The notes: generated by a model not told the origin, from the sequence alone. 64,000 nt of DNA from Halanaerobium hydrogeniformans (GCF_000166415.1 NC_014654.1:2232001-2296000), one strand, 5' to 3'. Shown: positions 52,604 to 61,882, counted from the first letter of the stretch. Numbers and translations: made by a program.

Positions 52604-53461
52604 TCACTCATCTAATTCACTAAGCACAACTCCAATTAAACCTGGACCAGTATGAACAACCATCACAGGACTAATTTCACCAAAATAAGATTCTTTTACT
52701 TCTGGTAGCACTTTTATTTTTTCTAAAAGCTTTTGCCCTTCTTCTTCTGCTGCTGCATGCATAACATCAACCGAGTATTCTTTGCTTTGGTCTGTTCTGC
52801 TTTTGATAATTTGGAAAAACTTTTTTAAAGAACGACCGCGTCCTCTAACTTTATCAAAAGTATAATATACTCCATCCTCATCAATAGAAATAATTGGTTT
52901 AATATTTAAAAGCTGACCAATTGTTCCTGAAACTTTGCCAATTCTACCACCTTTTTTGAGATACTTTAATGTTTCAACAACAAAAAACACTTCTATTTTT
53001 TCTTTCTTTTTTTCCACCATTTCTACTATTTCTGCAAAGCTATATTGACCTTTATCAACTATTTTTTTGGCATATAAAACTAATCTTCCCAGTGCCATAG
53101 AAAGCATTTTTGAATCTATGACCTTAACCTCAATCCCTTCAATTTGATCTGCCACCATTTTACAATTACTGTAAGTTGCTGAAAGACCAGCCGAAATATG
53201 AATAGAGATAATATGGGTATAACCTTCTTCTCTTAATTTTGAATAAAGATCTTCTATTTCTTGAGGGGAAGGCATTGATGTTGTTGGAACCTCTTTTTCC
53301 ATATTATTATATACTTCTGCTGGAGTAATATCCACTCTATCTTCATACTGTCGATCACTGTAAATAACCTTTAAAGGCATAGAATTAATACCATACTTTA
53401 ACAAATCATCTTTTCGCAAGTCAGAAGTACTATCTGTAACAACTGCAATTTTTTCCTTCAT
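52604..53461 (-). CDS. DegV family fatty-acid-binding protein
   Basis: A 285-residue protein with the DegV N-terminal start KIAVVTDSTSDLRKDDLLKY, TSMPSPQEI, IHISAGLSATYSNC, the hallmark KYLKKGGRIGKVSGTIGQLLNIKPII, and the end SPVMVVHTGPGLIGVVL. DegV/FakB proteins bind a fatty acid and present it to the FakA kinase for phosphorylation. FakA is not in the window. The gene lies 36 bp after the CofE-like gene in the same direction. Confidence 0.9.
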   Translation of the reverse strand: MKEKIAVVTDSTSDLRKDDLLKYGINSMPLKVIYSDRQYEDRVDITPAEVYNNMEKEVPTTSMPSPQEIEDLYSKLREEGYTHIISIHISAGLSATYSNCKMVADQIEGIEVKVIDSKMLSMALGRLVLYAKKIVDKGQYSFAEIVEMVEKKKEKIEVFFVVETLKYLKKGGRIGKVSGTIGQLLNIKPIISIDEDGVYYTFDKVRGRGRSLKKFFQIIKSRTDQSKEYSVDVMHAAAEEEGQKLLEKIKVLPEVKESYFGEISPVMVVHTGPGLIGVVLSELDE

Positions 53462-53497
53462 AATTTTTCTCCTTACTTTTAAATTAAAGTATTTTTT

Positions 53498-54685
53498 TTA
53501 GTCATCAGCCAGATTATCAAAATATCCCTGAATTAAAACAATAGGAGTTCCTTTGTCACCACTGCCACTAACTAGATCAGATAAGCTACCTAGAAGATCT
53601 GTTAAACGCCTGGGAGTAGTTCCCTGAGATTTAATATCAGCTCTCAAATCATCTCCTTTTTCAGTTATTTCTTCTTTTACAGCATTAAGAAGTTTTTCTC
53701 CTTTTAAATTCTTAAAGTCATTATCAGCTAAATATTTTAATTTTACCTCATTTGGTGTACCTTCAAGACCGGAGGTATAGGCAGGAGAAACAACCGGGTC
53801 AGCAAGTTCCCATATTTTCGCCTGAGGATCCTTAAAAGCACCATCACCGTATATCATAACTTCTATATTCTTATTTGTTAGTTTTTTTAATTTCTCATGT
53901 ACTTTATCAACAAATTCCTGTCCTAAACGTGGAAATAGCTTCAACTCATAATCTGAAGCTTTATTAGACCCTAAAAGTCCATAATCTGGATTATAACCCC
54001 CACCTTTATCTTTATTACAGATATCGGCTAAACTGATTACAGTTTCTGCACCGGCTTTTTCTAAAAGTTTTTTGGTTCTTTCTCTGGTATGGATATCAGC
54101 TGCAATAACCTGTTTTGTATATTTTAAAATACTTTTAGGCTGGTTTGCTGCAATGATCTCTATTTCGGTTTCTTGAGCAATCTCTTTATATAGATCTACA
54201 TAATTTATACCTGTAAAAGGATGTTTAAAACCACCAAATTCCTTGTAATATAATTCTTCATCAATCACATCAGTATATGGATTTATATCAAGCTCATAAA
54301 GTTTTTGACTGTCTAAAAGTGGATTTCCCACCTCATCATTAGGATAGCTTAACTGCAAATAAATCTTTTTTTTAGTTTTAGCAATACCTTTAAGAATCAT
54401 TGAAAAACGATTTCTACTTAAAATAGGGAATACTATCCCAACAGAATCTGCAAATATTTCATTTATTTCTTCAGCAATATCATCTAAGTTTATGTAATTG
54501 CCCTGTGCTCTTGCTAAAAGCGATTCTGTTATCGCTACTACATCCTTATCTTTTAGCTCATAGCCTTCACTCTGCCATGATTTTTGCAGAGAATCAACAA
54601 CAATATCTGCTAAATCGTCACCTTCTTTAATTATAGGAGCTCTAATACCTCTTACTTGAGTTCCAACTGTTCTCATTAATTTCAC
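53498..54685 (-). CDS. CofE-like coenzyme F420-0:L-glutamate ligase family protein
   Basis: A 395-residue protein of the F420-0 gamma-glutamyl ligase family, with VGTQVRGIRAPIIKEGDDLADIV, VVAITESLLARAQGN, GGGYNPDYGLLGSNKASD and VMIYGDGAFKDPQAKIWELADPVVSPA. In methanogens and actinobacteria this enzyme adds glutamate to F420. Firmicutes of this type do not usually make F420, so its substrate here is unknown. It is about 150 residues longer than archaeal CofE. It lies 128 bp from the microcompartment genes, separated from them by a terminator, so it is probably not part of that operon. Confidence 0.82.
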   Translation of the reverse strand: MKLMRTVGTQVRGIRAPIIKEGDDLADIVVDSLQKSWQSEGYELKDKDVVAITESLLARAQGNYINLDDIAEEINEIFADSVGIVFPILSRNRFSMILKGIAKTKKKIYLQLSYPNDEVGNPLLDSQKLYELDINPYTDVIDEELYYKEFGGFKHPFTGINYVDLYKEIAQETEIEIIAANQPKSILKYTKQVIAADIHTRERTKKLLEKAGAETVISLADICNKDKGGGYNPDYGLLGSNKASDYELKLFPRLGQEFVDKVHEKLKKLTNKNIEVMIYGDGAFKDPQAKIWELADPVVSPAYTSGLEGTPNEVKLKYLADNDFKNLKGEKLLNAVKEEITEKGDDLRADIKSQGTTPRRLTDLLGSLSDLVSGSGDKGTPIVLIQGYFDNLADD

Positions 54686-54773
54686 CTCTTAGAATATTAT
54701 CTTTATCAAAAAATTTCTCTACGGATTAATTATAGCAGAAAAAACTGCCTGAGGGCAAATATTCACAAAAAAA

Positions 54774-54802
54774 GATCCTATAATCAACTAAATTACAGGA
54801 TC
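54774..54802 (-). terminator. Terminator of the ethanolamine/microcompartment operon
   Basis: On the minus strand GATCCTGTAAT and ATTATAGGATC pair (one G-U) around a short loop, followed by seven T residues. It lies about 10 bp after the last small gene. Confidence 0.85.
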
Positions 54803-54812
54803 ATAAAGAAAT

Positions 54813-55070
54813 TCAACTCTTTTTAGACAGGTAAATATTTTTGGCTTCAATAAAATCTTTTGCTTCTGCAGTTATAATACTATCTGCTTTTATTTTGATT
54901 TTATCATAGCCTTGATTATATAATTTTTTAATTATATAAGAATCAATGACTTTCTTCTCCAATAAAAAATATTCGCTTTCTTTATTTTTTTTATTTTCAA
55001 CTTTTTCTAAATTTGATATTTTTTTATAAACCTGTTCTGTTATCAGGGTCACTAATTCTTTTTTTTGCAA
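54813..55070 (-). CDS. 85-residue microcompartment-linked protein with EutT N-terminal motif
   Basis: A small protein, last gene of the eut operon, with a TTG start preceded by GGAGGTGG. Residues 1-20 (KKELVTLITEQVYKKISNL) form an amphipathic helix like the encapsulation peptides that bring cargo into microcompartments. The middle is charged. Residues 57-81 contain IKADSIITAEAKDFIEA, which matches the N-terminal LPADSRLTPSARELLES motif of EutT, the cobalamin adenosyltransferase. The catalytic part of EutT is absent and the gene simply ends there. It may be an adaptor or a relic. No function is proven. Confidence 0.65.
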   Translation of the reverse strand: MQKKELVTLITEQVYKKISNLEKVENKKNKESEYFLLEKKVIDSYIIKKLYNQGYDKIKIKADSIITAEAKDFIEAKNIYLSKKS

Positions 55071-55093
55071 AGCGAAACCACCTCCACGAGCTA

Positions 55094-55627
55094 TTACTCA
55101 TCACTTAAATCTGGATTGGCTTCTGCAAGAGCATCAACAAGTTCTGCTTTCCTGGCAAATTTTATCTCATTATTAGTCATTGCAATGTTCTCTGTATCTC
55201 TGGCAAGAGAGCGCAGTTCTACAACTTTCATATCCCAAAGTTTTTCTCTTAACTCCTGCTCGTTTTGGTCAGGCTCACTAGTTTCTGATTCAGGCTCTTT
55301 TAAATCACGCTTAATAGTTTGTCCAGTTTCTTTGTGTTTTTTTAAATCTTCTTTGATCCCACCTAAAATTCTTTCTAATTGATCAGATGGCCTGGGAATG
55401 ACATGAGTTGCAACTAAATTCCCAACTTTTGGGATGGCAGAACTTGCAGCATTAATAGAAGCAGTTACTGCACCAACATCTCCCCTGATTTCTACTGTAA
55501 CTAATCCACCGGTTGTTTTTTCACATGAGGTCAGTTTAACATTGGCAGCTTTTGTACAGACATCAGCTCCAACAACTGCACCAACATATCCTTTAGTATC
55601 TATGATTCCAAGTGCATTTTTTTTCAT
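55094..55627 (-). CDS. BMC-H microcompartment shell protein with SAP/Rho-N-like C-terminal extension
   Basis: A 177-residue protein. Residues 4-88 are one BMC (hexamer) domain: ALGIIDTKGYVGAVVGADVC, GLVTVEIRGDVGAVTASINA and ATHVIPRPSDQLE. Residues 89-125 are a charged linker. Residues 126-170 (LREKLWDMKVVELRSLARD, then KFARKAELVDALAEA) look like the helix-loop-helix of SAP or Rho-N domains, which bind nucleic acid. EutK of enteric bacteria also has a BMC domain plus a nucleic-acid-binding-like tail, but of a different (winged-helix) type. The gene is 17 bp downstream of eutL. Confidence 0.82.
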   Translation of the reverse strand: MKKNALGIIDTKGYVGAVVGADVCTKAANVKLTSCEKTTGGLVTVEIRGDVGAVTASINAASSAIPKVGNLVATHVIPRPSDQLERILGGIKEDLKKHKETGQTIKRDLKEPESETSEPDQNEQELREKLWDMKVVELRSLARDTENIAMTNNEIKFARKAELVDALAEANPDLSDE

Positions 55628-55644
55628 CTTTTATCTCTCCTTAA

Positions 55645-56298
55645 TTAGTAATTACATGGTTTGTCTGCTACTGATTTTACTGCATTGGCAAAAGCATTAC
55701 AGGCTGCCTGACAGGCAGATTGACTACCAGTTAATAAAGCTCCACCAAAGTTTGTTTCTGAGGGAGGTCCATAAAAAGTAACCAGTTCTACATTGGCTGA
55801 TTTTAAAGCGGCATCAAGTGCAAATAAAGCTTCTATAGGTGGGGCAATTAAATATGCAAGCGCCTGACCTTTTGGGACACCGGCTTCTGCAGATAAAAAG
55901 CTTCCAGTTCTAGAAACACAATGGTTATAATAACAAATGCTGTCATCTTCATTAGCACTATAAAAACAGGCACCATTTTCTATAAAATCAACTGCGGCAT
56001 CAAGTCCACTATTAACTTCTGCTGGACTTGGACCTGCCATAATACCAATAAACTCTCCAGCTAATTTAGTTGTTGCATTATCAGCACCTGCATAAAATGA
56101 TTTAGCATAAACTATATCTACTGAGGCTTTTTTTGTTGCTTCATCTAAGGCAGTATATCCTACATCATCTATATCACAGGTAATTAAGCCAATACTCCTA
56201 TGGCCGGCTTCTAAATTAAGTTTTTCTTTTAAAGCATCATTAACATTAGGTATTAACTGTACACTTAAAACTTCGGCGCGTAAGGGATCATCTCTCAT
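55645..56298 (-). CDS. eutL: EutL tandem-BMC shell protein
   Basis: A 217-residue protein with two circularly permuted BMC domains (about 1-105 and 110-217). Typical segments are LRAEVLSVQLIPNVND, HRSIGLITCDIDDVGYTALDEATKKA, GAGVPKGQ-like (AEAGVPKGQALAYLIAPPIEALFALDAAL) and YGPPSETNFGGALLTGSQSAC. EutL forms trimers with a gated pore in the facet of the ethanolamine compartment. Length is normal. It lies 24 bp after eutC. Confidence 0.95.
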   Translation of the reverse strand: MRDDPLRAEVLSVQLIPNVNDALKEKLNLEAGHRSIGLITCDIDDVGYTALDEATKKASVDIVYAKSFYAGADNATTKLAGEFIGIMAGPSPAEVNSGLDAAVDFIENGACFYSANEDDSICYYNHCVSRTGSFLSAEAGVPKGQALAYLIAPPIEALFALDAALKSANVELVTFYGPPSETNFGGALLTGSQSACQAACNAFANAVKSVADKPCNY

Positions 56299-56322
56299 AT
56301 TTTTATCCTCCTGTTTTATTTT

Positions 56323-57201
56323 TTAAATTTCTAGATCTAAGCCACTTGCTTTTTGGTCTAACATAGCTTTAATAACATCGGCAATATGAGCACCAGCTTC
56401 AACTGCTGAAGTACCCCCGGAGTGGATGTTTGAGATTACTGTTCTTCTCGCTTCTGGCATCCCAATTTCAGCCTTATATGCCATATAGCAGCTCATACTT
56501 TCTGCAGTTGCAAGTCCTGGTCTTTCTCCAATTAATACACAACTGACATCTGCATTTAAACATTCAGAAATAGGTTCCATGGAAGCCACTCGACCAAATT
56601 TTACAAAAAATGGAGTGCCTATCTCAATATTATATCCTTCTAGCCCCTGTTTGATAGCTGGTAAAATGTCACGAAGATTAGCTTCAATTGCTGTTGAGCT
56701 CAATCCATCCGCTACATATAATTGAACCTGAGGATTAGACTGACAATTATTTTTTATTTCTGCCAGTGTTTCATCTGAGAATAATTTACCTAAATCAGGT
56801 CTTGTTAAAAATTCATCTTTATCACTACATAAAGTCTGATATGTATCTAAGTTCATTTCATTAATCAGCTCTTCAGAAACTCCAGTAAAGACAGCATCCA
56901 TTGCTGCAGCATGGTCTGCTCTAAACCTTAACAGTGTATTTGTTTTATACCTGGGGCCAGCTCGCCAAACACCAAGCCTTGCTGAGGTTTTAGCTTTTAA
57001 TTTCAAAAATTCTTCTTCATTATTTGCATCTGGAACTAACATTTCTTTTTGTAAATCTACTTCTGTGATATCTGGAATTTCACCTGCTTCTATCTCTGAA
57101 TTACCACCATTTGAATTACTACTTTTATCACTCAGATCATTTTTATTTAAATTTTTGATAACCACTTCAATAATATTTCTTAGTTCATTTTCAGATACCA
57201 T
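56323..57201 (-). CDS. eutC: Ethanolamine ammonia-lyase small subunit
   Basis: A 292-residue EutC. Residues 2-18 ([17 protein letters not shown]) form an amphipathic helix of encapsulation-peptide type, followed by a disordered Ser/Asn/Glu linker (about 20-60). The catalytic part begins [33 protein letters not shown] and includes [15 protein letters not shown] and [18 protein letters not shown], which help form the adenosylcobalamin site with EutB. It makes acetaldehyde and ammonia from ethanolamine. The ATG directly follows the stop of the second eutB (TAAATG). Confidence 0.95.
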   Translation of the reverse strand: MVSENELRNIIEVVIKNLNKNDLSDKSSNSNGGNSEIEAGEIPDITEVDLQKEMLVPDANNEEEFLKLKAKTSARLGVWRAGPRYKTNTLLRFRADHAAAMDAVFTGVSEELINEMNLDTYQTLCSDKDEFLTRPDLGKLFSDETLAEIKNNCQSNPQVQLYVADGLSSTAIEANLRDILPAIKQGLEGYNIEIGTPFFVKFGRVASMEPISECLNADVSCVLIGERPGLATAESMSCYMAYKAEIGMPEARRTVISNIHSGGTSAVEAGAHIADVIKAMLDQKASGLDLEI

Positions 57202-58584
57202 TTAATTCACCTCTCCATTTTTAAAAAATATAGAAGGATCTCCTGCCTTAGCACTCAGCCTACCATCTTCATTCATAATCCCCATCTTTAATAACCATTC
57301 AAAAAATTCAGGTGCTGGTTTTCTATCAACCAGTTCTCTTAAAGTTGCATCATCATGAAAACTTGTATCCTGATAGCTCAGCATAATATCATCACCAGCA
57401 GGTACTCCCATATAGTAATTTGAACCTGCCATCGCTAATAGCATTGTAGCAGTTTCCTGATCATTTTGATCCATTTTTGTATGATTTGTATAACAGGGAG
57501 CCATTCCCATTGGTAGACCGGTTAATTTACCCATGAAATGATCTTCTAGATTTGCTCTGATCATCTGTTTACCATCATATAGGGTTTCTGGTCCAATAAA
57601 ACCCGAGACGTTATTGACCAAAAAAGGCTTATACTTTTTAGCAAAACCATAAGTTCTTGCTTCTAGTGTCATCTCATCAATACCATGATCTGTATTTAAT
57701 GACATTTCTGAGCCCTGACCGGTTTCAAAGTACATAAGATTGGGACCAGGGGCATTTCCATGTTTTTTTATTAAATCATAGGCTGAATCAAGTAATGCTT
57801 CATCAACTCCAAAAGCCTTATTTGCAGATTCAGTACCAGCTATACTTTGAAACAAAACTGAAACTGAAGCTCCTGCCTCAACCGCTTTCATTTGTGTTTT
57901 AATATGTGACAGAACACAATTTTGAGTTGGTATTTCCCATTTATTCATAAAATCATTAATAAAATCCATGATAGCTTTGGTGTTTTCCACACTATCATTA
58001 ACAGGATTTATACCAATTACCGCATCTCCACATCCATAACTTAAGCCCTCCATCATAGAAGCTAAAATCCCATCAAGATCATCAGTTGGATGGTTGGGCT
58101 GTAATCTGAAAGATAAGCATCCATCTAAGCCGATTACTGTATTTGCTTTACTGGAGATTTTAATTTTGCTTGCACCATAAACTAAATCCATATTTGACAT
58201 CAATTTAGCAACTGCAGCTACCATTTCTCCATTTAAAGCTCGGCTGATTCTTCTAATATCACTTCCAGAAGTACTGTGGCTCAATATATATTCTCTTAAA
58301 TCAGAAACTGTCCAGTCTTTAATTTCTTGATAGATTCTTTCATTGATCAATTCATCGATCACTTTTGATACTTCATCTTCACTTTTATCAAGCACAGGGT
58401 TTTCTCGCAAATCTGAAAGCTTTATATTAGCCAGTACTACTTTTGCAGCAGCTCTTTCTTTAGAATTTTCAGCTGCTATTTTTAATAATTCATCACCAGA
58501 TTTTTTTTCATTTGCTTTTGCTAATAGTTCTGTAATATCTTTAAATTCATAACTTTCTCCAAATAGTTTAGTTTTTAGTATCAT
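57202..58584 (-). CDS. eutB: Ethanolamine ammonia-lyase large subunit, paralogue 2
   Basis: A 460-residue EutB directly upstream of eutC. It keeps the TIM-barrel motifs LSFRLQPNHPTDDLDGI, GDAVIGINPVNDSVENT, LMYFETGQGSEMS (active-site Glu) and IRANLEDHFMGKLTGLPMGM. It is clearly more divergent from enteric EutB than the neighbouring paralogue: for example AGTESANKAF replaces CGSEKGLKEF, and SSKANTVIGLDG has drifted. The two copies are about equal in length and differ throughout, so the duplication is old. ATG 58582-58584 follows AGGGGG; the TTG just before is the alternative. Confidence 0.9.
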   Translation of the reverse strand: MILKTKLFGESYEFKDITELLAKANEKKSGDELLKIAAENSKERAAAKVVLANIKLSDLRENPVLDKSEDEVSKVIDELINERIYQEIKDWTVSDLREYILSHSTSGSDIRRISRALNGEMVAAVAKLMSNMDLVYGASKIKISSKANTVIGLDGCLSFRLQPNHPTDDLDGILASMMEGLSYGCGDAVIGINPVNDSVENTKAIMDFINDFMNKWEIPTQNCVLSHIKTQMKAVEAGASVSVLFQSIAGTESANKAFGVDEALLDSAYDLIKKHGNAPGPNLMYFETGQGSEMSLNTDHGIDEMTLEARTYGFAKKYKPFLVNNVSGFIGPETLYDGKQMIRANLEDHFMGKLTGLPMGMAPCYTNHTKMDQNDQETATMLLAMAGSNYYMGVPAGDDIMLSYQDTSFHDDATLRELVDRKPAPEFFEWLLKMGIMNEDGRLSAKAGDPSIFFKNGEVN

Positions 58585-58599
58585 CAAAGTACCCCCTGG

Positions 58600-59964
58600 C
58601 TATTTAAGAAAAATTGAACCATCACCAGCTTTTTCGGTTAGTTTTCCGTTCTTTAAAATCCCCATTTTTTCAGCCCATTCTTCAAATTCTTTTATTGGTT
58701 TAAGACCAACAACTTCTCTAATAGCCTGGGCATCATGATAACTTGCCGCCTGATAATTAAGCATGATATCATCACCAACAGGAACACCAATAAAGTAATT
58801 ACAGCCAGCATTGGCAAGTAATACGGCAAGTTTTTCTACATCATTTTGGTCAGTTTTCATATGATTGGTATAACAGGCATCTACACCCATAGAAATACCG
58901 CTGAGCTTGCCCATGAAATGATCTTCTAATCCTGCTCTGATCATCTGCTTACCATTATATAAGTATTCTGGTCCAATAAAACCAACTACAGTATTGACCA
59001 GAAATGGATCATACCTTCTGGCTAAACCATAACATCTAGCTTCCATTGTCAACTGATCAGCATCAAAATGAGCATCTGAAGATAACTCAGCCCCCTGACC
59101 TGTTTCAAAGTACATTACATTAGGCCCTGTAGCTGTACCTTCTCTTAAAGCCAGCTGTCTGGCTTCTTCAAGCAGATCCACAGTCACTCCAAAACCTTCA
59201 TTTCCTTTTTCAGAACCAGCAATGCTCTGGAAAATCAAATCAGTTGGAGCACCCTGTCTAATTGCTTTCATCTGGGTTGATACATGGGCTAGAACTGAAA
59301 TCTGGGTTGGGATCTCCCACTCCCGCTTAAACTCATCAAAGCTTTTTAAAATATTAGCAATATTATCTACACTATCATTAACAGGGTTTAAACCCAGTAC
59401 TGCATCTCCATTTGCATAGGAGAAACCTTCCATAACTGAAGGCATTATTCCATCAATATCATCTGTAGGATGATTAGGCTGCAGTCTAAAAGATAAAGTG
59501 CCTTCTTTCCCGATAGTGGTGTTACAGTGAGCAGTAACTACCATTTTTTTTGCACCATAAATCAAATCAAGATCGGACATTAATTTAGTAACTGCTGCTA
59601 CCATCTCACTTGTAAGTCCCCTGCTTATTCTACGAATATCACTGCCGGTTATTTCTTCACAGAGTATCCATTCTCTCAATTCAGAAACTGTCCAATTTTT
59701 TATTTCTCCATAAATTCTCTCGTTTAAGTCATCCTGAATCACCCTTGTTACTTCATCTTCATCATAAGGTACTACAGGATTATTACGGAGATCAGCTAAA
59801 GTTAAATTACTTAATACAGTTTTTGCTGCTATTCTTTCAGTAACCGATTCAGCAGCAACCCCTGCCAATTGATCCCCTGATTTTTCTTCATTTGCTTTGG
59901 CCAGCACCTCCTTAACAGATTCAAACTGAAATACTTCGCCAAATAATTTGGTCTTTAATTTCAT
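58600..59964 (-). CDS. eutB: Ethanolamine ammonia-lyase large subunit, paralogue 1
   Basis: A 454-residue EutB. Starting at ATG 59962-59964 gives MKLKTKLFGEVFQFESVKEVLAKANE, matching the E. coli start; GTG at 59976 and an in-frame TTG are upstream alternatives nearer the AAGGAG. Motifs are LSFRLQPNHPTDDIDGI, GDAVLGLNPVNDSVDN, VMYFETGQGAELS, NTVVGFIGPEYLYNGKQMIRAGLEDHFMGKLSGISMG and VGDDIMLNYQ. It is the closer of the two copies to canonical EutB, yet it is separated from eutC by the other copy. It lies 11 bp after eutA. Confidence 0.93.
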   Translation of the reverse strand: MKLKTKLFGEVFQFESVKEVLAKANEEKSGDQLAGVAAESVTERIAAKTVLSNLTLADLRNNPVVPYDEDEVTRVIQDDLNERIYGEIKNWTVSELREWILCEEITGSDIRRISRGLTSEMVAAVTKLMSDLDLIYGAKKMVVTAHCNTTIGKEGTLSFRLQPNHPTDDIDGIMPSVMEGFSYANGDAVLGLNPVNDSVDNIANILKSFDEFKREWEIPTQISVLAHVSTQMKAIRQGAPTDLIFQSIAGSEKGNEGFGVTVDLLEEARQLALREGTATGPNVMYFETGQGAELSSDAHFDADQLTMEARCYGLARRYDPFLVNTVVGFIGPEYLYNGKQMIRAGLEDHFMGKLSGISMGVDACYTNHMKTDQNDVEKLAVLLANAGCNYFIGVPVGDDIMLNYQAASYHDAQAIREVVGLKPIKEFEEWAEKMGILKNGKLTEKAGDGSIFLK

Positions 59965-59987
59965 GTTCAAAGCCACTCCTTATTTAT

Positions 59988-61415
59988 TTATTTGCCAAAA
60001 ATTAAAGTCTTAATAATTACTGGAAGCACTTTTCCCCTGGCAAGAGGTTTACCAATATCAATATAATCCCCATTATCAACCTTTATCCCATCAAGTGAAA
60101 CAAGAGCCTTTTTTTCTCCTATTAAACGATTGATGGTCTGGCCCAACACTTTCGCAGCATCGTTTTCTAAAATTACTATGAGAGGAAAATCCATTTTGAT
60201 AATTTTTTCCATGCCGGCAATTATAATCTCGGCCAATTCGGTAATCTCTGCAAAATTGAAATTCTTTTTTCCTTTTAAAGCAACTGCTACTGTTTGGGCT
60301 TCAAAATCTAAATCATACCAATCTAACTTCTTTTTTATCAATTTAATTAAATCATTTTTAGCTAACTTTTCTTCTTTAGGAGTTATTTTTATGATTGGAA
60401 TATTTTTTAGCGGAAAAATATTATCAGTATATGTAATCGTACTTCCACTAATATCTGTTGTGTGACTGCCTGCTCCTACAACAGTTGCTCGAATAGTTTC
60501 TTCTGCTTGATAAACTTTATGATCCTTATAAAGGCTTGATTCTCTAATTTTTTGAGCAAGTATTATCCCCAAATCATTATATTTATAAAGATCATCAGAC
60601 TGATTATTATCAATATAATCAGCAACTCCCCCGGAAAATGAAACATAATTCACTGAATAATTTTTACTTAAATCATGATTCGTTATTAAATAATTATACT
60701 CAGAACTTTTTTCTCCTGCTTTTAAAACTTCAGATAACACAGAAGCCATTTTTTCGGCTATTTTCTCTAATTCACTTTTATTTACCTTTTTACCCAGTTC
60801 TAAATTTAGATTCAAATCAGAAACAAGCTTTTTCATCTTTTCAGAAATATATTTAAGCCTATTTTGCTCATCTAATTGAATCAACCTTCCCCCGACATCA
60901 AAACAAGCTGTATCAATTACCTGGCCAGATTCAAAAAGAGCTATATTAGTAGTTCCACCCCCTATATCGAAATTAATTACCAGATCATTTAAAGTCTCTG
61001 ATAATTTATCTGCTCCAGCTCCTTTACCAGCGATAATAGATTCTAAATCAGGGCCAGCTGTGGCAACAACAAAATCTCCTGCTAAATCACTGAGCTGTTC
61101 TGAAATAAGGCTTGCATTTTTTTTGCGAGCAGTTTCACCTGTAATAATAACTGCCCCAGTACTAATATCTTTTTTAGAAACTTTTGCTTTTTTAAATTCA
61201 TTTTCTATTATTTTTTTAATTTCCTTACCATCGATCTCAGTTTCAGAGACCAAAGGTGTAAAATAGATATCACTTTTATAAAAAACATTTTTATCGATTA
61301 TGTCAATTTGTGGTACAGAATAGGCAGAGGCAAGATTTTCAATTGTAATATGAGAAAAAATAACCTGGGTAGTAGAAGTACCAATATCTATACCAACACT
61401 TATTATTTTCTCCAA
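59988..61415 (-). CDS. eutA: Ethanolamine ammonia-lyase reactivating factor
   Basis: A 475-residue actin-fold ATPase. It has VGIDIGTSTTQVIFSHI as phosphate 1, INFDIGGGTTNIALFESG as phosphate 2, and VSFSGGVADYI plus the segment GAGSHTTDISGSTI. EutA removes damaged cobalamin from the lyase. The start is TTG at 61413-61415, with GGAGGTGG upstream. It is the first large gene of the operon eutA, eutB, eutB, eutC, eutL, BMC-H, 85-residue protein. A possible short upstream frame overlaps its start (see findings). Confidence 0.93.
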   Translation of the reverse strand: MEKIISVGIDIGTSTTQVIFSHITIENLASAYSVPQIDIIDKNVFYKSDIYFTPLVSETEIDGKEIKKIIENEFKKAKVSKKDISTGAVIITGETARKKNASLISEQLSDLAGDFVVATAGPDLESIIAGKGAGADKLSETLNDLVINFDIGGGTTNIALFESGQVIDTACFDVGGRLIQLDEQNRLKYISEKMKKLVSDLNLNLELGKKVNKSELEKIAEKMASVLSEVLKAGEKSSEYNYLITNHDLSKNYSVNYVSFSGGVADYIDNNQSDDLYKYNDLGIILAQKIRESSLYKDHKVYQAEETIRATVVGAGSHTTDISGSTITYTDNIFPLKNIPIIKITPKEEKLAKNDLIKLIKKKLDWYDLDFEAQTVAVALKGKKNFNFAEITELAEIIIAGMEKIIKMDFPLIVILENDAAKVLGQTINRLIGEKKALVSLDGIKVDNGDYIDIGKPLARGKVLPVIIKTLIFGK

Positions 61416-61882
61416 ATTTCCACCTCCAATTAAAAATATATTTTGCTAAAATAAAACATGCCAGAGAAAGATACCCCAAAGATATCACCTCCAGCTCACA
61501 ATTATCAGCTATTATAAATTATATCATAAATTTCAAAAGTTATTATTTCTCTGTTGTCTTGAACTGAACATAATTTAAATGAGCATTATTTTATATATTT
61601 TTTTAATTAAATTGCTGTATTTAAAATTTGATTTTTGGTAGAGAAAGTTACATAAATTTGAAAATTTATCCATTACAATAACTGCCATTTGAATTTTTAA
61701 AATATAGCTGCTTCTGAAAAAATTTTACCATATATAGACTCTAAAAACAAGCAATATTTAAAATTTACTGAAAATTATCAAATTAAAAAAAGGATTATTA
61801 ATAAATTCATCAAATTATATAATAGAGATTAATTATTTGTAGTTTTTAAAAGAAGATTTTTAAGAGAAAAGAGGAGTTTAAA
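61416..61882. other. Divergent regulatory region between eutA and pduT
   Basis: A 467-bp, very A/T-rich gap between divergent microcompartment units. I see no cobalamin riboswitch (no B12-box-like block) and no convincing EutV-type twin hairpins. Upstream of eutA a near-perfect ribosome site GGAGGTGAT precedes a TTG at 61479-61477. That TTG opens a 46-codon frame overlapping the eutA start. Upstream of pduT there is an AGAGGAG ribosome site. Promoters could not be chosen with confidence because of the extreme A/T content. Confidence 0.5.

Noticed and set aside
55434-55781. Open frame of 115 codons opposite the BMC-H and eutL genes
   Set aside because: It spans two confidently identified shell-protein genes on the other strand and lacks a ribosome site.
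61416-61882. Cobalamin riboswitch or EutV-type antiterminator in the eut control region
   Set aside because: I looked for a B12-box block and paired hexaloop hairpins. The region is almost pure A/T with only short dyads, and none fits.
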